Shown: positions 15,201 to 27,700 of the stretch, one piece after another
Layout of the letters: each line of letters starts with the position of its first letter
How positions within the stretch are numbered: the stretch's first letter is position 1
Assembly: GCF_000949425.1 (NCBI RefSeq)
Contig: NZ_CP010976.1
Span: 1,674,001-1,738,000 of the forward strand
Length of the DNA: 64,000 nt
DNA from: Paenibacillus sp. IHBB 10380
GTDB taxonomy: Bacteria; Bacillota; Bacilli; Paenibacillales; Paenibacillaceae
Direction of reading: 5' to 3'
The notes under the pieces: model-generated
What the model saw: the letters and a program-made list of their open reading frames with translations, nothing else
The model's database searches: none
What the model was told of the DNA's origin: nothing
Program-made: the position numbers and the translations under genes

Positions 15201-18200
15201 GAAGGGAAGCTCTACTTCCATGTGGAGTACGGAAGCCGGTTGTTCCGCCCGGAAACGATGGAGAGATGGAGCAGCCATTGGTTGAGGTTGTTAGAGCAGG
15301 TGGCGGATCAGCCGGAGATTAAGCTGTCGGACATCGAGCTGATGACGGAAGAGGAACGGGAGCAGGTGCTGGTGTCGTTCAACGAGACGGAAGCGCCGTA
15401 CCCGAGGGAGAAGACGATCAGCGAGCTGTTCGAGGAACAGGTAGCAAAGACACCAAAGCAAGTGGCGGTAGTGTACGAAGGGGAAGAGTGGACGTACGAA
15501 GAGCTGAATGCTAGGTCGAACCAAGTGGCGCGAATGCTGCGCAAGCACGGGGTAGGGTCCGAGACGATCGTGGGCATCATGGTGGAACGTTCGCTGGAGA
15601 TGATGGCCGGCATCTTGGGCATCCTGAAGGCAGGAGGAGCGTATTTGCCGATTGACCCGGACTATCCGTCGGAGCGGATTGCGTACATGCTGGAGGATAG
15701 CGGAACGAAGGTGCTGCTGACCCAGAAGCGGCTGACGGACCGAGTGGCGTTTGACGGAAGCATCGTGGCGCTGGATGAGGCGGGCGTATATGCAGAGGAA
15801 GAGCGCGGGAATATCGCGGGCGAGCATACGGCTGCTAGCTTGGCGTATGTGATTTATACGTCAGGGTCCACCGGGAAGCCGAAAGGGGTATTGGTGGAGC
15901 ATGCGAGTCTAACCAATATGTTGTCAGCGATGCAGCAACGATATCCACTACAAGCAACCGGAGCCTATCTATTAAAGACTGCCTACACGTTTGATGTATC
16001 GATCACGGAGTTGTTCGGATGGATACTAGGGAACGGTCAACTGGTGATAGCCAAGCAAGGCGCGGAAAAGGATTGGGCCAAACTGGAAGAGGTGATCGAT
16101 CGCCATCCAATCACGCACATCAACTTCGTTCCCGCGATGTTGCACCTGGTGATGAACGAGGGTGTAGAACAAGAGAAGGTTAGGAAGCTGGAGTATGTGT
16201 TCGTGGCAGGAGAAGCGTTCCCTAGCGACTTGGCGAACAAGCTGAACGAACTATGGCCGGACGTCAGCGTAGAAAATATGTACGGTCCGACGGAAGCGAC
16301 CATCTATGCGACGCAATATGCCCTGGGGAGGAAGGAAGGAATCCACGTCCCTATCGGAAAGCCGCTGCCGAATACCCAAGTGTATGTGCTGGGTGTAGCA
16401 AACCGGTTGCAGCCTATTGGAATCGCGGGAGAGCTGTGCATAGCCGGAGACGGGTTGGCACGAGGGTACTTGAACCGACCGGATCTAACGAAGGAAAAGT
16501 TTGTGGAGAACCCGTTTGTGGCTGGAGCGCGGATGTACCGAACAGGGGACTTGGTCAGATGGCTGCCGGACGGGAATCTGGAGTACTTGGGCCGGATCGA
16601 TGAGCAGGTAAAGATCCGTGGCTTCCGGATTGAGTTGGGAGAGGTGCGCGAGCAGCTCATGAAGCATGAAGCGGTGGAAGACGCGGTCGTCGTGGCCCGG
16701 AAGGAAGAAGAAGGCCAAGCGTACTTGTGCGCGTACGTGGTAACGGAAGAGGAACTGCCGGTGTCGGCATGGCGCAAGCATATGGGAGAAAGCTTGCCGG
16801 AGTATATGATCCCGTCGTACTTCGTGCGTGTGGAGCACTTGCCACTGACGCCAAACGGGAAGGTGGATCGTAAGGCGTTGCCAGCACCGGAAGGGGCGGT
16901 ACACACGGGTGTGGAGTACATCGCGCCACGAAACGACATGGAGGCGAAGCTGGCGGACGTCTGGTCGGAAGTGCTCGGTTTGGAGCGCATAGGGGTCCGG
17001 GACAACTTCTTTGAGTTGGGAGGAGACTCGATCAAGGCGATTCAAATCAGCGCTCGTTTGCATAAACAACAGTTGAAGCTGGAAATCGCGAACTTGTTCC
17101 TGCATCCGACGATTGAAGACGTGAGTCTGTATGTACGGCAGGTGGAGATGAGCATCGATCAAGGTCAAGTGAAGGGGCAGGTAGAGCTCACTCCGATTCA
17201 GCGATGGTTTTTCGAACAAGACTTCCAAGCGAAGCATCATTGGAACCAGTCGATGATGCTATATAGGCAGGAAGGCTTCAACAGCGAGGCGCTGAGGGAG
17301 GTCTTGCAGGAACTGGTGGCCCATCATGATGCGTTGCGAATGAGGTATGAGGGTGAAGGAGACAACGTCCTTCAAGTTAACGAAGGGACCGAAATCGAGC
17401 TAAGCATAGTAGAGATTGTCGGGAATGAAGAGGAGGTAGCAAGGCGGATCGAGTCGGAGTCGGAGCGTCTCCAAAGCAGCCTGAACCTGGAGTCGGGACC
17501 GCTGATGAGAGCTGGATTATTCAAGACTGGCGAAGGGGACCACTTGCTGCTGGCGGTCCATCATCTGGTGATCGACGGAGTCTCATGGAGAATCCTGCTG
17601 GAAGATTTGGCGATCGGGTATGAACAGAAGCTAGCGAATGAGGAAGTGAGCTTGCCGGAGAAGACGAACTCGTACCAACAGTGGTCCAAGGAACTGAAAG
17701 AGTATGCAAACAGCAGGAAGCTGCTGAGAGAGAAGCCGTATTGGAAAGCGGTGGAAGAGGCGGAGATTGCAAGACTGCCGAAGGACGAGGAGGTTGAAGC
17801 GAAAGGGAATACATGGGCAGAGAGCCGGATCGAGATCGTGGAGTTCACGGAAGAAGAGACGGAGAAGCTGCTGAGAAATGTGCATCAAGCCTACCATACG
17901 GAGATGAATGACATCCTGCTGACGGGATTGGCACAGGCCGTGGAAGAGTGGACGGGAGAAGAACGAGTAGGGCTGACGCTGGAGGGACACGGAAGGGAAG
18001 AGGTCATCAAGGGAGTGAACGTGAGCCGAACGGTAGGCTGGTTTACGAGCATGTACCCGGTGGTGCTGGAAATCAAGGGAAGGGAAGAGCTGGGGAATCA
18101 AATCAAGCAGGTGAAAGAAACGCTGAGAAGGATACCGAATAAAGGGATCGGGTATGGGATTCTAAAATACGTGACGGAGAAGGAAAAGACCCGGGACCTG

Positions 18201-18575
18201 GAATTCAAACAAAGACCGGAGATTAGCTTCAACTACTTGGGGCAGTTTGACGCAGAGATGGGAAGCGGTGTATTTGAAGGCTCCGGGATGCCGATGGGAA
18301 GCGCATTTCATCGAGATTCGGAACGAACATACAAGCTGGACGTGAGCGGCGCCATTGTGGGAGGCAAGCTGCAGATGAGCATCCAGTATCCGGGAAGAGA
18401 GTACCGGGAAGAGACGATCAAGGGATTGCTGGAGAGCTACCGAGACCACCTGTGCCGGATTATCGGGCATTGCGTACAAAAAGAGGATGCTGAGAGAACT
18501 CCTAGCGATTTTAGTGCGAAAGAGTTGAAATGGAAGGACTTTGAAATTGCAGTTCGACTCTTTGGAAAAAATTAA
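3..18575 (+). CDS. Non-ribosomal peptide synthetase, five modules plus upstream carrier domain (5'-truncated by window edge)
   Basis: The reading frame is open from base 3 and already codes for a carrier domain (DIGGHSL), so the true start lies upstream; the TTG at 45 is not a start. About 6190 codons remain. Domain order: PCP - C-A(Val)-PCP - C-A(Leu)-PCP-E - C-A(Leu)-PCP - C-A(Ile)-PCP - C-A(X)-PCP-E. Condensation domains carry HHxxxDG (HHIVFDG, HHIISDG, HHIIMDG), A domains [11 protein letters not shown] and [10 protein letters not shown], and E domains [10 protein letters not shown] and [11 protein letters not shown]. PCPs before E read GGDS and the others GGHS. Inferred product segment: Val-D-Leu-Leu-Ile-D-X, added to a chain passed on from upstream. 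It ends in a docking tail ([12 protein letters not shown]...) for the next synthetase. There is no thioesterase. An internal docking-like linker at 7749-7887 suggests an ancient gene fusion. Confidence 0.97.
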   Translation: MEDGLCDIWKNLLGLDQVSVTESFTDIGGHSLHMMRMLSYIHQEFQVDISIRDLFVYNTIRTLAQYISSAEVRLYEAIPIVESRDLYPVSSAQKRIYLLEKLSGANYNMSGVFLVEGALDVKCLENALKHLIRRHDILRTAFVWGDGEPMQRIEDEVSFELHYQEVTEVQIPELMARFARPFDLMDPPLLRVGLLKLGEQRYALLFDMHHIVFDGISMSIFINELGKLYAGEELERSWIQYKDYAVWQQAGLRGDSLKRQEAYWLNVFKDVPPVLMLPTDKPRFASQRFEGSSLIFKADKEIAEPLYRLAAETETTLYMVLLAAYNVLLSKYTGQDDIVVGSAFAGRSHAELEGLIGMFVNTVALRNRPEGRKGFRLFLGEVKECVLMAYENQDYPFEELIERLNVHREANRNPLFDTMLVLQNMEHAELNLGEVTFSTYPHESSSAKFDLTLEVREEKGELEFRLEYRNLFHSKTIERMAVHFLNILKEIGKDTELLLSDIELMTEEEREQVLVAFNKTEAPYPREKTISELFEEQAEKTPGQVAVVYEEQEWTYEELNARSNQVARMLRKHGVGAETIVGIMVERSLEMMAGILGILKAGGAYLPIDPDYPSERIAYMLEDSGTKMLLTQKRLMDRVAFEGSIVALDEAGVYAEKERGNIAGEHTAASLAYVIYTSGSTGKPKGVLVEQRNVVRLVKNTNYVEFGEGARILQTGALVFDASTFEIWGALLNGLRLYLSAEHRILDPQHLDQSIEQYGITTMWLTASLFNQVVQERIETFRGLKTLIVGGEALSVEHVNRVREAHGELKIVNGYGPTENTTFSASYVIDGKQEGTIPIGKAINHSKVYVLDVTNRLQPIGIAGELCVAGDGLARGYLNRPELTEEKFVENPFVPGERMYRTGDLARWLPDGNLEYLGRIDEQVKIRGFRIEPDEVRQQLMKHKAVEDAVVVARKREEGEAYLCAYVVTEEELPVSAWRKHVGESLPEYMIPSYFVRVEHLPLTPNGKVDRKALPAPEGVVHTGVEYVAPRNDVESKLADVWSEVLGLERIGVQDNFFELGGHSLKAMMLVSRIHQELQVEVPLREVFGHATIEAMAGYLQEAEKKSYTPIERVEARAFYPVSPAQKRMYVVQQLEGAGVSYNMPTVLKLEGKLDRGRLGTALQTVVNRHEALRTSFDMADGELVQRVHAEVELAVAYEEASAMEIEHRIETFIRPFDLSQAPLLRAGIIQLGKEEHVLVVDMHHIISDGVSINLFLQEFMQAYEGRELGKPGIQYKDYAVWQQERIRKGDIEKQEQYWLEAFAGEVPVLELPTDYPRPAMQQFEGASVGCALGEEYSQKLAKLSRARGATLYMTLLAAYTVLLSKYTGQEDIVVGTPIAGRGHADLGEVMGMFVNTLALRNRPQGEKTFVSYLEDVKTQVLQAYENQEYPLEELVEKLGVRRDLSRNPLFDTLFALQNVEMKEFGLEGLKVSPYGYEGKIAKFDVSMQAVEGEGKLYFHMEYGIRLFRPETMERWSSHWLRLLEQVADQPEIKLSDIVLMTKEEREQVLVSFNETEALYPREKTISELFEEQAEKTPGQVAVVYEGEEWTYEELNARSNQVARVLRKHGVGTETIVGIMVERSLEMMAGILGILKAGGAYLPIDPDYPAERIAYMLEDSGTKVLLTQKRLTDRVVFDGSIVALDEAGVYAEEYRGNIAGEHTAASLAYVIYTSGSTGKPKGVLVEHRSLVNLSLWHQQQYAVTAKDRSTKFAGFGFDASVWEIFPYLISGSTIYIVSEWIRSDVKQLQQYMESNGITISFLPTSMCEKFMEEEVGSLRLLLTGGDKLHHYKRQKYEIVNHYGPTENTVVATSYVVEEGASNIPIGKPLPNMQVYVLGEANQLQPIGIAGELCIAGDGLARGYLNRPDLTKEKFVENPFVAGARMYRTGDLVRWLPDGNLEYLGRIDEQVKIRGFRIELGEVHEQLMKHEAVEDAVVVARKGEEGQSYLCAYVVTEEELPVSAWRKHMGQSLPEYMIPSYFVRMEKLPLTPNGKVDRKALPAPEGTVHTGVEYVAPRNDMESKLADIWSEVLGLERIGVRDNFFELGGDSIKAIQISARLHKQQLKLEIANLFLHPTIEDVSLYVRQVEMSIDQGQVKGQVELTPIQRWFFEQNFQAKHHWNQSVMVYRQEGFNSEALREVLQELVAHHDALRMRYEGEGESVLQVNEGIEGNRIELSVVEIVGDEEEVARRIEAESELLQSSLNLESGPLMRAGLFKTGKGDHLLLAVHHLVIDGVSWRILLEDLAIGYEQKLANEEVSLPEKTNSYQQWSKELNEYAYSRKLLREKPYWKAVEEAEIARLPKDMEAEAQGNTWGESRIEIVEFTEEETEKLLRNVHQAYHTEMNDILLTGLTQAVEEWTGEERVGLTLEGHGREEVIKGVNVSRTVGWFTSMYPVVLEIKGREELGNQIKQVKETLRRIPNKGIGYGILKYVTEKEKTQELEFKQRPEISFNYLGQFDTEMGSRVFEGSGMPTGGEFHRDSERTHRLDVGGAIVGGKLQMSIQYPGREYREETIKGLLESYRDHLCRIIEHCVQKEDAERTPSDFSTKALNLESLEVVLSKLEEIRDGNEIEDVYTLSPMQEGMLFHALAERGRSDYFVQLSLSVKGRLEIEALTTSFQRMVEKYSILRTNFLYEKIDQPYQVVWKTRKVNVYYEDIRELAEEEKEARLQEYENGEKERGFDLSKDLLMKVSVIQTGEDTYRVIWSYHHIIMDGWCTGIVLGDLFKYYVQLKSGQRVELEKAYPYSDYIQWLGEQDQEEALEYWENYLRGYEEQASVPTQRKGEGNGEYRQEEVIVTVEEKESSQLNRLAQKYQVTINTMVQSIWGILLQRYNQARDVVFGSVVSGRPAEIEGVEKMVGLFVNTIPIRVYAEPTERFADLVQGMQHRALASEKYDYVSLADVQAKSQVKQGLLDHIMAFQNFPIGEELKSQTDGEGLGFEIEGVEEFEQTNYDFNITVIPGKRLTFKMNYNAMAYEQEFIQRIGQHVERIIQQVVERPELRIQELDIVMEEEREQVLVSFNETEAPYPREKTISELFEEQVEKTPEQVAVVYEGEEWTYEELNARSNQVARVLRKHGVGTETIVGIMVERSLEMMAGILGILKAGGAYLPIDPDYPSERIAYMLEDSGTKVLLTQKRLTDRVVFDGSIVALDEAGVYAEEERGNIAGEHTAASLAYVIYTSGSTGKPKGVLVEHRSLVNLSLWHQQQYAVTAKDRSTKFAGSGFDASVWEIFPYLISGSTIYIVSEWIRSDVKQLQQYMESNGITISFLPTSMCEKFMEEEVGSLRLLLTGGDKLHHYKRQKYEIVNHYGPTENTVVATSYVVEEGASNIPIGKPLPNMQVYVLGEANQLQPIGIAGELCIAGDGLARGYLNRPELTKEKFVENPFVPGERMYRTGDLARWLPDGNLEYLGRIDEQVKIRGFRIELGEVHEQLMKHEAVEDAIVVARKGEEGEAYLCAYVVTEEELPVSAWRKHMGQSLPEYMIPSYFVRMEKLPLTPNGKVDRKALPAPEGTVHTGVEYVAPRNDMESKLADIWSEVLGLERVGVRDNFFELGGHSLKAMMLVSQIHQELQVEVPLREVFGHATIEAMAGYLQEAEKTTHTPIERVEAKAFYPVSPAQKRMYVVQQLEGAGVSYNMPTVLKLEGKLDRGRLGMALQTVVNRHEALRTSFDMADGELVQRVLAEVELAVACEEASAMEIEHLIQTFIRPFDLSQAPLLRAGILQLGEEEHVLVVDMHHIISDGVSINLFLQEFMQTYEGRELGKRGIQYKDYAVWQQERIRKGDIEKQEQYWLESFAGEVPVLELPMDYPRPAVQQFEGASVGCELGEEYSQKLAKLSLERGATLYMTLLAAYTVLLSKYTGQEDIVVGTPIAGRGHADLGEVMGMFVNTLALRNRPQGEKTFVSYLEDVKTQVLQAYENQEYPLEELVEKLGVRRDLSRNPLFDTLFALQNVEMKEFGLEGLKVSPYGYEGKIAKFDVSLQAVEGEGKLYFHVEYGSRLFRPETIERWSSHWLRLLEQVADQPEIRLSDIELMTEEEREQVLVSFNETETPYPREKTISELFEEQVAKTPKQVAVVYEGQEWTYEELNVRSNQVARMLRKHGVGAETIVGIMVERSLEMMAGILGILKAGGAYLPIDPDYPAERIAYMLEDSGTKMLLTQEPLTDRVAFDGSIVALDEAGVYAEEYRGNIAGEHTAASLAYVIYTSGSTGKPKGTLISHFNIARVVKDTNYIEITSDDTLLQLSNYVFDGSTFDIWGALLNGAKLLLINRESVLDASKLSTIIHKENITVVFMTTALFNALIDVNPECLSRVRKVLFGGEKVSGSHVEKAIKYLGETKIIHVYGPTESTVFSTYYAVNEVSSRADNIPIGKAISNTKLYVMNSKNQLQPIGIAGELCIAGDGLARGYLNRPKLTEEKFVENPFVPGEKMYRTGDLVRWLPDGNLEYLGRIDEQVKIRGFRIEPDEVRQQLMKHKAVEDAVVVARKREEGEAYLCAYVVTEEELPVSAWRKHVGESLPEYMIPSYFVRVEHLPLTPNGKVDRKALPAPEGVVHTGVEYVAPRNDVESKLADVWSEVLGLERIGVQDNFFELGGHSLKAMMLVSRIHQELQVEVPLREVFGHATIEAMAGYLQEAEKKSYTPIERVEARAFYPVSPAQKRMYVVQQLEGAGVSYNMPTVLKLEGKLDRGRLGAALQTVVNRHEALRTSFDMADGELVQQVQEEVELAVAYEEASAMEIEHRIQTFIRPFDLSQAPLLRAGIIQLGKEEHVLVVDMHHIISDGVSINLFLQEFMQTYEGRELGEPGIQYKDYAVWLQERIQKGEIEKQEQYWLGAFAGEVPVLELPTDYPRPAVQQFEGASVGCALGEEYSQKLVKLSRDRGATLYMTLLAAYTVLLSKYTGQEDIVVGTPIAGRGHVDLGEVMGMFVNTLALRNRPEGEKTFVSYLEDVKTQVLQAYENQEYPLEELVEKLGVRRDLSRNPLFDTLFALQNMEMKEFGLEGLKVSPYGYEGKIAKFDVSVQAVEGEGKLYFHVEYGSRLFRPETMERWSSHWLRLLEQVADQPEIKLSDIELMTEEEREQVLVSFNETEAPYPREKTISELFEEQVAKTPKQVAVVYEGEEWTYEELNARSNQVARMLRKHGVGSETIVGIMVERSLEMMAGILGILKAGGAYLPIDPDYPSERIAYMLEDSGTKVLLTQKRLTDRVAFDGSIVALDEAGVYAEEERGNIAGEHTAASLAYVIYTSGSTGKPKGVLVEHASLTNMLSAMQQRYPLQATGAYLLKTAYTFDVSITELFGWILGNGQLVIAKQGAEKDWAKLEEVIDRHPITHINFVPAMLHLVMNEGVEQEKVRKLEYVFVAGEAFPSDLANKLNELWPDVSVENMYGPTEATIYATQYALGRKEGIHVPIGKPLPNTQVYVLGVANRLQPIGIAGELCIAGDGLARGYLNRPDLTKEKFVENPFVAGARMYRTGDLVRWLPDGNLEYLGRIDEQVKIRGFRIELGEVREQLMKHEAVEDAVVVARKEEEGQAYLCAYVVTEEELPVSAWRKHMGESLPEYMIPSYFVRVEHLPLTPNGKVDRKALPAPEGAVHTGVEYIAPRNDMEAKLADVWSEVLGLERIGVRDNFFELGGDSIKAIQISARLHKQQLKLEIANLFLHPTIEDVSLYVRQVEMSIDQGQVKGQVELTPIQRWFFEQDFQAKHHWNQSMMLYRQEGFNSEALREVLQELVAHHDALRMRYEGEGDNVLQVNEGTEIELSIVEIVGNEEEVARRIESESERLQSSLNLESGPLMRAGLFKTGEGDHLLLAVHHLVIDGVSWRILLEDLAIGYEQKLANEEVSLPEKTNSYQQWSKELKEYANSRKLLREKPYWKAVEEAEIARLPKDEEVEAKGNTWAESRIEIVEFTEEETEKLLRNVHQAYHTEMNDILLTGLAQAVEEWTGEERVGLTLEGHGREEVIKGVNVSRTVGWFTSMYPVVLEIKGREELGNQIKQVKETLRRIPNKGIGYGILKYVTEKEKTRDLEFKQRPEISFNYLGQFDAEMGSGVFEGSGMPMGSAFHRDSERTYKLDVSGAIVGGKLQMSIQYPGREYREETIKGLLESYRDHLCRIIGHCVQKEDAERTPSDFSAKELKWKDFEIAVRLFGKN
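240..3310 (+). other. Module 1: LCL C - A(Val) - PCP
   Basis: The C domain (YPVSSAQ, HHIVFDG) is the most divergent LCL domain in the window. A signature: D-A-F-W-I-G-G-T-F plus Lys of NGKVDRK, identical to the classical Val code. Carrier Ser codon at 3192. Motif A8 reads RIEPDEV. Confidence 0.85.
3322..7760 (+). other. Module 2: LCL C - A(Leu) - PCP - E, makes D-Leu
   Basis: A signature D-A-W-F-L-G-H-V-V (canonical Leu has N where this has H). GGDS carrier Ser at 6270. The E domain, about 6425-7745, has [21 protein letters not shown] and NYLGQFD. Confidence 0.82.
7635..8285 (+). repeat. Long direct repeat, copy 1 (E end, linker, DCL C start)
   Basis: I see no difference between this stretch and 40493-41143 on reading them side by side. 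It spans the end of an E domain, the fused docking linker and the start of a DCL domain. Confidence 0.75.
7749..7887 (+). other. Docking-like linker fused inside the synthetase (E to DCL C junction)
   Basis: A donor-like segment ([16 protein letters not shown]) runs directly into an acceptor-like one ([13 protein letters not shown]). Elsewhere in this locus these lie at the end of one protein and the start of the next. This suggests fusion of two former genes. Confidence 0.65.
7840..10915 (+). other. Module 3: DCL C - A(Leu) - PCP
   Basis: The C domain starts with the acceptor-like [15 protein letters not shown] and has HHIIMDGWC, the DCL form, matching the preceding E. The Leu-type core nearly repeats module 2; one change (GSGFDAS for GFGFDAS) lies outside the code. 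Carrier Ser at 10797. Confidence 0.82.
10930..14035 (+). other. Module 4: LCL C - A(Ile) - PCP
   Basis: A signature D-G-F-F-L-G-V-V-F, one residue from the known Ile code D-G-F-F-L-G-V-V-Y. It is the only copy of this core in the window. The core is AT-rich in a GC-richer scaffold. Carrier Ser at 13911. Confidence 0.78.
12772..13288 (+). other. Foreign-looking Ile-type adenylation core
   Basis: Between [10 protein letters not shown] and [11 protein letters not shown] the sequence turns AT-rich with different codon use (ATT, AAA, TTA instead of ATC, AAG, CTG). It matches no other A core in the window, while both flanks are standard scaffold. Confidence 0.75.
14041..18575 (+). other. Module 5: LCL C - A(X) - PCP - E, makes D-X
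   Basis: A signature D-V-T-N-F-A-M-I-Y, not one I can assign. GGDS carrier Ser at 17028, then a full E domain and a C-terminal docking tail. The upstream PCP-C stretch almost duplicates that of modules 1-2. Confidence 0.78.
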
Positions 18576-18579
18576 AAAC

Positions 18580-18586
18580 GGAGGTG
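18580..18586 (+). promoter_or_regulatory. Ribosome binding site deciding the start of the second synthetase
   Basis: GGAGGTG lies 6 bases before ATG 18593. It contains the alternative in-frame GTG (18584), which rules that GTG out as the main start. It begins 5 bases after the previous stop, so re-initiation or translational coupling is plausible. Confidence 0.8.
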
Positions 18587-18592
18587 AAGCAT

Positions 18593-21500
18593 ATGTTGGG
18601 TCTTAAGCATATCGAAGACATAGGGTTCCTTTCTGCTATGCAGGAGGGAATTTTATTTCACTCGATAGTAGATCATAATTTTAGGGGATATTTGGTTCAA
18701 ATAGGATTTAACATTAACAATACTATTTTTCAAATCGAATTATTCGAGCAAGCTTTTAATTTGGTAATCCAAAAATATAATATCCTAAGATCAGTATTTG
18801 TATTTGAGGAAGTTAGCAAACCCTTACGAATTACTGCAAAAGAAAAAATAGCCCAGATTCATTATGAAAACATAGCCGATCTTGAAGAGGATGAGAGAAG
18901 GCAATATATTAAAGAGTTCCAGAAAAAAGATAGGGAAAAGGGATTCGATCTTAGCAAGGATCTGCTGATGAGGCTGTCGGTGATTCAGACGGGAAAGGAA
19001 ACGTACAGAGTGATCTGGAGTTACCATCACATCATCATGGATGGCTGGTGCACGGGGATCGTTCTGGGAGATTTGTTCAAGTATTACGTTCAATTGAAAA
19101 GCGGTCAGCGCGTGGAGTTGGAAAAAGCGTATCCGTACAGCGATTACATCCAGTGGCTGGGGGAGCAGGATCAAGAAGAGGCGCTGGAGTACTGGGAGAA
19201 CTACTTGAGGGGTTATGAGCAACAGGCAAGCGTACCGGCGCAGCGGAAAGGCGAAGGAAACGGGGAGTATCGGCAAGAGGAAGTGATCGTCACCGTAGGG
19301 GAGAAGGAGAGCGGTCAATTGAACAGGATCGCCCAAACGTACCAAGTGACGATCAATACGATGATTCAGGCGATCTGGGGGATTTTGCTGCAAAGGTACA
19401 ACCAAGCGAGCGACGTGGTGTTCGGTTCGGTAGTCTCGGGAAGACCTGCGGAAATTGAAGGCGTGGAGAAGATGGTGGGGTTATTCGTGAACACGATTCC
19501 CATTCGAGTGTACGCAGAGCCGGAGGAGCGATTTGCAGACCTGGTGCAAGGGATGCAGCACAGAGCGCTAGCCTCGGAGAAATACGACTACGTATCATTA
19601 GCGGATGTGCAGGCGAAGAGCCAGGTGAAGCAAGGATTGCTGGATCACATCATGGTGTTTCAAAATTTCCCTATAGGTGAAGAGCTGAAGAATCAAACGG
19701 ACGGGGAAGGGTTAGGCTTTGAGATAGAGGGAGTCGAAGCGTTCGAGCAGACGAACTATGACTTTAATATCACGGTCATTCCGGGGAAACAGCTGACGTT
19801 TAAAATGAATTACAATGCAAAGGCGCACGATCAGGAGTTTATCCGGAGAATTGGGCAGCATCTGGAGAGAATTATCCAGCAGGTAGTGAAGCATCCGGAG
19901 CTGCGGATTCAAGAGCTTGATATCGTAACAGAAGAGGAACGGGAGCAGGTATTGGTGTCGTTCAACAAGACGGAGGCACCATACCCGAGGGAGAAGACAA
20001 TTAGTGAACTGTTCGAGGAACAGGTGGAGAAAACTCCTGGGCAAGTAGCAGTGGTATACGAAGGGCAGGAGTGGACGTACGAAGAGCTGAATGCCAGATC
20101 GAACCAAGTGGCGCGAATGCTGCGCAAGCACGGGGTAGGGACCGAAACGATCGTGGGCATTATGGTGGAACGCTCGCTGGAGATGATGGCCAGCATCTTG
20201 GGCATCCTGAAGGCAGGAGGAGCGTATTTGCCGATTGACCCGGACTATCCGGTAGAGCGGATTGCGTACATGCTGGAGGATAGCGGGACGAAGGTGCTGC
20301 TGACGCAGAAGCGGCTGACGGACCGAGTGGCATTTGACGGAAGCATCGTGGCGTTGGATGAGGCGGGCGTATATGCAGAGGAAGAGCGCGGGAATATCGC
20401 GGGCGAGCATACGGCCGCTAGTTTGGCGTACGTGATTTATACGTCGGGGTCCACCGGGAAACCGAAAGGGGTACTGGTGGAGCATGCGAGTCTAACCAAC
20501 ATGTTGTCAGCGATGCAGCAACGGTATCCATTACAAGCAACCGGAGCTTATCTATTAAAGACTGCCTATACGTTTGATGTATCGATCACGGAGTTGTTCG
20601 GATGGATACTAGGGAACGGCCAACTGGTGATAGCCAAGCAAGGTGCGGAAAAGGATTGGGCCAAACTGGAAGAGGTGATCGATCGTCATTCAATCACGCA
20701 CATCAACTTCGTTCCCGCGATGTTGCAATTGGTGATGAACGACGGTGTAGAACAAGAGAAGGTTAGGAAGCTGGAGTACGTGTTCGTGGCAGGAGAAGCG
20801 CTCCCTAGCGATTTGGCGAACAAGCTGAACGAATTATGGCCGGACGTCAGCGTGGAAAATATGTACGGTCCGACGGAAGCGACCATCTATGCAACGCAAT
20901 ATGCCCTGGGAAAGAAGGAGGGAGTCCACGTCCCGATCGGAAAGCCGCTGCCGAATACACAAGTGTATGTGCTGAGTGGAGCGAACCGGTTGCAGCCTAT
21001 CGGAATTGCGGGCGAGCTATGCATAGCCGGAGATGGGTTGGCACGAGGGTACTTGAATCGTCCGGAGCTGACGAAGGAGAAGTTTGTGGAGAACCCGTTT
21101 GTACCGGGAGAGAGGATGTACCGGACGGGGGACTTGGCAAGATGGCTTCCAGATGGGAACTTGGAGTACTTGGGCCGGATCGATGAGCAGGTGAAGATCC
21201 GTGGCTTCCGGATTGAGCCGGACGAGGTGCGTCAGCAGCTCATGAAGCATGAAGCGGTGGAAGACGCAATCGTCGTAGCCCGGAAGGAAGAAGAAGGCGA
21301 AGCGTACTTGTGCGCGTATGTGGTGACGGAAGAGGAGTTGCCGGTGTCGGTATGGCGCAAGCATGTGGGAGAAAGCTTGCCGGAGTATATGATTCCGTCC
21401 TATTTCGTGCGTATGGAGCACTTGCCGCTGACGCCAAACGGGAAGGTGGACCGCAAGGCGCTGCCAGCACCGGAAGGAGCGGTACACACGGGCGTGGAGT

Positions 21501-21735
21501 ACGTCGCACCGCGAAACGACGTAGAGGCAAAGCTGGCGGACATCTGGTCGGAAGTGCTCGGCATGGAGCGCATAGGCGTCTGGGACAACTTCTTTGAGCT
21601 GGGGGGACACTCGCTGAAAGCGATGATGCTGGTGTCGCGGATTCACCAGGAGCTGCAGGTGGAGGTGCCGCTGCGCGAAGTGTTCGGGCACGCGACGATC
21701 GCAGCGATAACGGGTTACTTGCAGGAAGCAGAGAA
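18593..21735 (+). other. Module 6: DCL C - A(X) - PCP
   Basis: DCL C with HHIIMDGWC. The A core is of X type ([20 protein letters not shown]). Motif A8 is RIEPDEV. Carrier Ser at 21611. Confidence 0.78.
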
Positions 21736-24700
21736 GAAAGTATATACCGCGATAGAGCGAGTGGAAGCGAGAGCGTTTTATCCAGTGTCGCCGGCACAAA
21801 AACGGGTGTATGTGGTCCAGCAGTTGGAAGGAGCAGGAGTCAGCTACAATATGCCGACGGTGCTGAAGCTGGAAGGAAAGCTGGACCGGGGACGTCTGGG
21901 TGTGGCTTTGCAAACGGTGGTGAACCGGCACGAGGCATTGCGCACGTCCTTTGACATGGCTGACGGGGAACTGGTGCAGCGGGTACACGCGGAAGTGGAA
22001 CTGGCCGTATCGTACGAAGAAGCGAGTGTTGCGGAAATGGAACTGGCCGTAGCGTACGAAGGAGCGAGCGTTGCGGAAATTGAACCGGCCGTATCGTACG
22101 AAGAAGCGAACGTTGCAGAAATGGAACTGGCCGTAGTGTACGAGGAAGCGAGTGTTGCGGAGATCGGGCGTTTGATCGAAACGTTCATCCGTCCGTTTGA
22201 TCTGAGTCAAGCACCGTTACTCCGGGCAGGAATCATACAGCTAGGGAAAGAGGAGCATGTGCTGGTGGTGGACATGCACCATATCATCTCCGACGGGGTG
22301 TCGATCAACCTGTTCCTACAGGAGTTCATGCAGGCGTATGAAGGACGAGAGCTTGGGGAGCCGGGCATCCAGTACAAGGATTATGCGGTATGGCAGCAGG
22401 AGCGGATCCGGAAGGGAGAGATCGAGAAGCAGGAGCAGTACTGGCTGGGAGCGTTCGCAGGAGAAGTGCCGGTGCTGGAGCTGCCAACGGATTATCCGCG
22501 TCCGGCTGTGCAGCAGTTTGAAGGTTCCAGCGTAGGATGCGAGCTGGGAGAGGAGTACAGCCAGAAGCTGGTGAAGCTGTCGCGGGAGCGAGGAGCGACG
22601 CTGTATATGACCTTATTAGCGGCATATACCGTGCTGCTGTCGAAATATACAGGGCAAGAAGACATCGTGGTGGGAACGCTGATTGCGGGAAGAGGACACG
22701 CCGACCTCGGTGAAGTAATGGGGATGTTCGTGAATACGCTGGCGCTGCGAAACCGCCCGGAAGGGGAGAAAACGTTCGTATCGTACCTGGAGGACGTGAA
22801 AGCGCAGGTGCTGCAGGCGTATGAGAACCAGGAGTATCCGCTGGAGGAGCTGGTGGAGAAGCTGGGTGTACGGAGAGATTTGAGCCGGAATCCGCTGTTT
22901 GATACGTTGTTCGCGCTGCAAAACATGGAGATGAAAGAGTTCGGTCTGGAAGGGCTGAAGGTAAGCCCGTACGGATACGAAGGGAAAATTTCGAAATTTG
23001 ATGTAAGCCTGCAGGCCGCCGAAGGGGAAGGAAAGCTCTACTTCCATGTGGAGTACGGAAGCAGGCTGTTCCGCCAAGAAACGATGGAGAGATGGAGCAG
23101 CCATTGGCTGAGGCTGCTAGAGCAAGTGGCGGATCAGCCGGAGATTAAGCTGTCGGACATTGAACTGCTAACAGAAGAGGAACGGGAGCAGGTGCTGGTG
23201 TCGTTTAACAAGACCGAGGCGCCGTACCCGAGGGAGAAAACGATTAGCGAGCTGTTCGAGGAACAGGTAGCAAAGACACCGAAGCAAGTAGCAGTGGTGT
23301 ACGAAGGACAGGAGTGGACGTACGAAGAGCTGAATGCCAGATCGAACCAAGTGGCGCGAATGCTGCGTAAGCACGGGGTAGGGTCCGAGACGATCGTGGG
23401 CATCATGGTGGAACGCTCGCTGGAGATGATGGCAGGCATCTTGGGCATCCTGAAGGCAGGAGGAGCGTATTTGCCGATTGATCCGGACTATCCGTCAGAG
23501 CGGATTGCGTACATGCTGGAGGATAGCAGGACGAAGGTGCTGCTGACCCAGAAGCGGCTGCAGGAGCAATTGACGGATCGAGTGGCGTTTGACGGAAGCA
23601 TTGTGGCGTTGGATGAGGCGGGCATATATGCAGAGGAAGAGCGCGGGAATATCGCGCGCGAGCATACGGCCGCTAGTTTGGCGTACGTGATTTATACGTC
23701 GGGGTCCACCGGGAAACCGAAAGGGGTACTGGTGGAGCATGCGAGTCTAACCAACATATTGTCAGCGATGCAGCAACGGTATCCATTACAAGCAACCGGA
23801 GCTTATCTATTAAAGACTGCCTATACGTTTGATGTATCGATCACGGAGTTGTTCGGATGGATACTAGGGAACGGCCAACTGGTGATAGCCAAGCAAGGTG
23901 CGGAAAAGGATTGGGCCAAACTGGAAGAGGTGATCGATCGTCATTCAATCACGCACATCAACTTCGTTCCCGCGATGTTGCAATTGGTGATGAACGACGG
24001 TGTAGAACAAGAGAAGGTTAGGAAGCTGGAGTACGTGTTCGTGGCAGGAGAAGCGCTCCCTAGCGATTTGGCGAACAAGCTGAACGAATTATGGCCGGAC
24101 GTCAGCGTGGAAAATATGTACGGCCCGACGGAAGCGACCATCTATGCAACGCAATATGCCCTGGGAAGGAAGGAGGGAGTCCACGTCCCGATCGGAAAGC
24201 CGCTGCCGAATACCCAAGTGTATGTGCTGGATGGAGCGAAGCTGTTGCAGCCAATCGGAATCGCGGGCGAGCTGTGCATAGCCGGAGATGGGTTGGCACG
24301 AGGGTACTTGAACCAACCGGAGCTGACGGAGGAGAAGTTTGTAGAGAACCCGTTTGTGCCTGGAGAGCGGATGTACCGAACAGGGGACTTGGTCAGATGG
24401 CTGCCGGACGGGAATCTGGAGTATTTGGGGCGGATCGATGAGCAGGTGAAGATCCGTGGTTTCCGGATTGAGCTGGGAGAAGTACGCGAGCAACTGATGA
24501 AGCATGAAGCGGTGGAAGACGCGGTCGTCGTAGCCCGGAAGGGAGAAGAAGGCGAAGCGTACTTGTGCGCGTACGTGTTAACGGAAGCGGAGCTGCCGGT
24601 GTCGTCCTGGCGCAAGCATATGGGCCAAAGCTTGCCGGAGTATATGATCCCGTCCTACTTCGTACGTATGGAGCAGTTGCCGCTGACGCCAAACGGGAAG

Positions 24701-27700
24701 GTGGACCGCAAGGCGCTGCCAGCACCAGAAGGTGCGGTACACACGGGCGTGGAGTATGTCGCACCGCGAAACGACACGGAGGCGAAGCTGGCGGACATCT
24801 GGTCGGAAGTGCTCGGCATGGAGCGCATAGGCGTCTGGGACAACTTCTTTGAGCTGGGGGGACACTCGCTAAAAGCGATGATGCTGGTGTCGCGGATTCA
24901 CCAGGAGCTGCAGGTGGAGGTGCCGCTGCGCGAAGTGTTCGGGCACGCGACGATCGAAGCGATGGCGGGCTACTTGCAGGAAGCAGAGAAGAAATCATAT
25001 ACCCCGATAGAGCAGGTGGAAGCGAGAGCGTATTATCCGGTGTCGTCGGCACAAAAACGGGTATATGTGGTCCAGCAGCTGGAAGGAGCAGGAGTCAGCT
25101 ATAATATGCCAACGGTGCTGAAGCTGGAAGGAAAGCTGGACCGGGGTCGTCTGGGTGCGGCCTTGCAAACGGTGGTGAACCGGCACGAGGCATTGCGCAC
25201 GTCCTTTGATATGGCTGACGGGGAACTGGTGCAGCGGGTGCACGCGGAAGTAGAACTGGCCGTAGCGTACGAAGAAGCGAGCGTTGAGGAAATCGAGCGT
25301 CTGATCGAAACGTTCATCCGTCCGTTTGATTTGAGTCAAGCACCGTTACTCCGGGCAGGAATCATACAGCTAGGGAAAGAAGAGCATGTACTGGTGGTGG
25401 ACATGCACCATATCATTTCCGACGGGGGATCGATCAACCTCTTCCTACAGGAGTTCATGCAGGCGTATGAAGGAAGAGAGCTTGGGAAGCGAGGAATCCA
25501 GTACAAAGATTATGCGGTATGGCAGCAGGAGCGAATCCGCAAGGGAGACATCGAGAAGCAGGAGCAGTACTGGCTGGAATCATTCGCAGGAGAAGTGCCG
25601 GTGCTGGAACTGCCAACGGATTATCCGCGTCCGGCTGTGCAGCAGTTTGAAGGTGCCAGCGTAGGATGCGAGCTGGGAGAGGAGTACAGCCAGAAGCTGG
25701 CGAAGCTGTCGCTTGAGAGAGGAGCGACACTGTATATGACCCTGCTTGCGGCGTATACCGTGCTGCTGTCGAAATATACAGGGCAAGAAGACATCGTGGT
25801 GGGAACGCCGATTGCGGGAAGAGGACACGCCGACCTCGGTGAAATAATGGGGATGTTCGTAAATACGTTGGCGCTGAGGAACCGCCCGAAAGGGGAGAAA
25901 ACGTTCGTTTCGTACCTGGAGGACGTGAAAACGCAGGTGCTGCAGGCGTATGAGAACCAGGAGTATCCACTGGAGGAGTTGGTGGAGAAACTGGGGGTAC
26001 GGAGAGATTTGAGCCGGAATCCGCTGTTTGATACGTTGTTCGCGCTGCAAAACGTAGAGATGAAGGAGTTCGGTTTGAAAGGGCTGAAGGTAAGTCCGTA
26101 CGGTTACGAAGGAAAAATTGCGAAATTTGATGTGAGCGTGCAGGCCGTCGAAGGGGAAGGGAAACTCTACTTCCAGATGGAGTACGGAAGCCGGTTGTTC
26201 CGCCAAGAAACGATGGAGAGATGGAGCAGCCATTGGTTGAGGTTGTTAGAGCAGGTGGCGGATCAGCCGGAGATTAAGCTGTCTGACATTGAGCTGCTAA
26301 CAGAAGAGGAACGGGAGCAGGTGTTGGTGTCGTTCAACGAAACGGAAGCACTGTACCCAAGGGAGAAGACGATTAGCGAGCTGTTCGAGGAGCAGGCGGA
26401 GAAGACTCCTGGGCAAGTAGCAGTGGTGTATGAAGGGGAGGAGTGGACGTACGAAGAGCTGAATGCAAGGTCGAACCAAGTGGCACGCGTGCTGCGTAAG
26501 CATGGGGTAGGGACCGAGACGATCGTGGGCATCATGGTGGAACGCTCGCTGGAGATGATGGCCGGGATCTTGGGCATCCTGAAGGCAGGAGGAGCGTATT
26601 TGCCGATTGACCCGGACTATCCGGCAGAGCGGATTGCGTACATGCTGGAGGATAGCGGGACGAAGGTGCTGCTGACCCAGAAGCGGCTGACGGACCGGGT
26701 AGCGGCGTTTGAAGGAAGCATCGTGGTGTTGGATGAGGTGGGCGTATATGCAGAGGAAGAGCGCGGGAATATCACGCGAGAGCATACGGCCGCTAGTTTG
26801 GCGTACGTGATTTATACGTCCGGGTCCACCGGGAAGCCGAAAGGAGTCATGGTGGAACAGCGCAATGTTGTCCGGTTACTGTTCAACGACAAAAACTTGT
26901 TTGACTTTGGCGATACGGACACCTGGACGTTGTTCCATTCGTTCTGCTTCGATTTTTCCGTGTGGGAAATGTACGGGGCGTTGTTGTACGGAGGGAAGCT
27001 GATCGTGGTACCTCAACAGACAGTGAAAAATCCACAACAATTCCTTCAATTACTGAAGGATCAACAAGTAACCATACTGAATCAAACGCCGATGTATTTT
27101 TATCAGTTGCTGCATGAAGAAGGAAGAGAGGTTGGAGAGAAGCTAGCCGTAAGGAACGTAATTTTCGGAGGAGAGGCGTTAAGCCCATCCATATTGAAAG
27201 AGTGGAAAAGGAAACAGCCAGATATACGATTGATTAATATGTATGGAACAACAGAAACGACAGTGCATGTTACCTACAAAGAAATCACTGAAGTGGAGAT
27301 TGCTCAAGGGAAGAGCAACATTGGGAAACCGATACCAACCTTGAGGGCTTATATACTGGATAAGCAGCAGCGGATACAACCTATAGGTATACAAGGGGAG
27401 TTGTATGTTGCAGGAAAAGGAGTGGCACGAGGGTATTTAAACCGTCCGGAGCTGACGGAGGAGAAGTTTGTAGAGAACCCGTTTGTGCCTGGAGAGCGGA
27501 TGTACCGGACGGGTGACTTAGCCAGATGGCTGCCGGACGGGAACCTGGAGTACTTGGGTCGGATCGATGAGCAGGTGAAGATCCGTGGCTTCCGGATTGA
27601 GCTGGGAGAGGTGCATGAGCAGCTCATAAAGCATGAAGCGGTGGAAGACGCGGTGGTCGTGGCCCGGAAGGGAGAAGAAGGCCAATCGTACTTGTGCGCG

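Noticed and set aside
18584..18592. GTG at 18584 as the start of the second synthetase
   Set aside because: It lies within the GGAGGTG ribosome binding site that serves ATG 18593.
21998..22165. A CRISPR array
   Set aside because: The units are contiguous without spacers, in frame and protein-coding.
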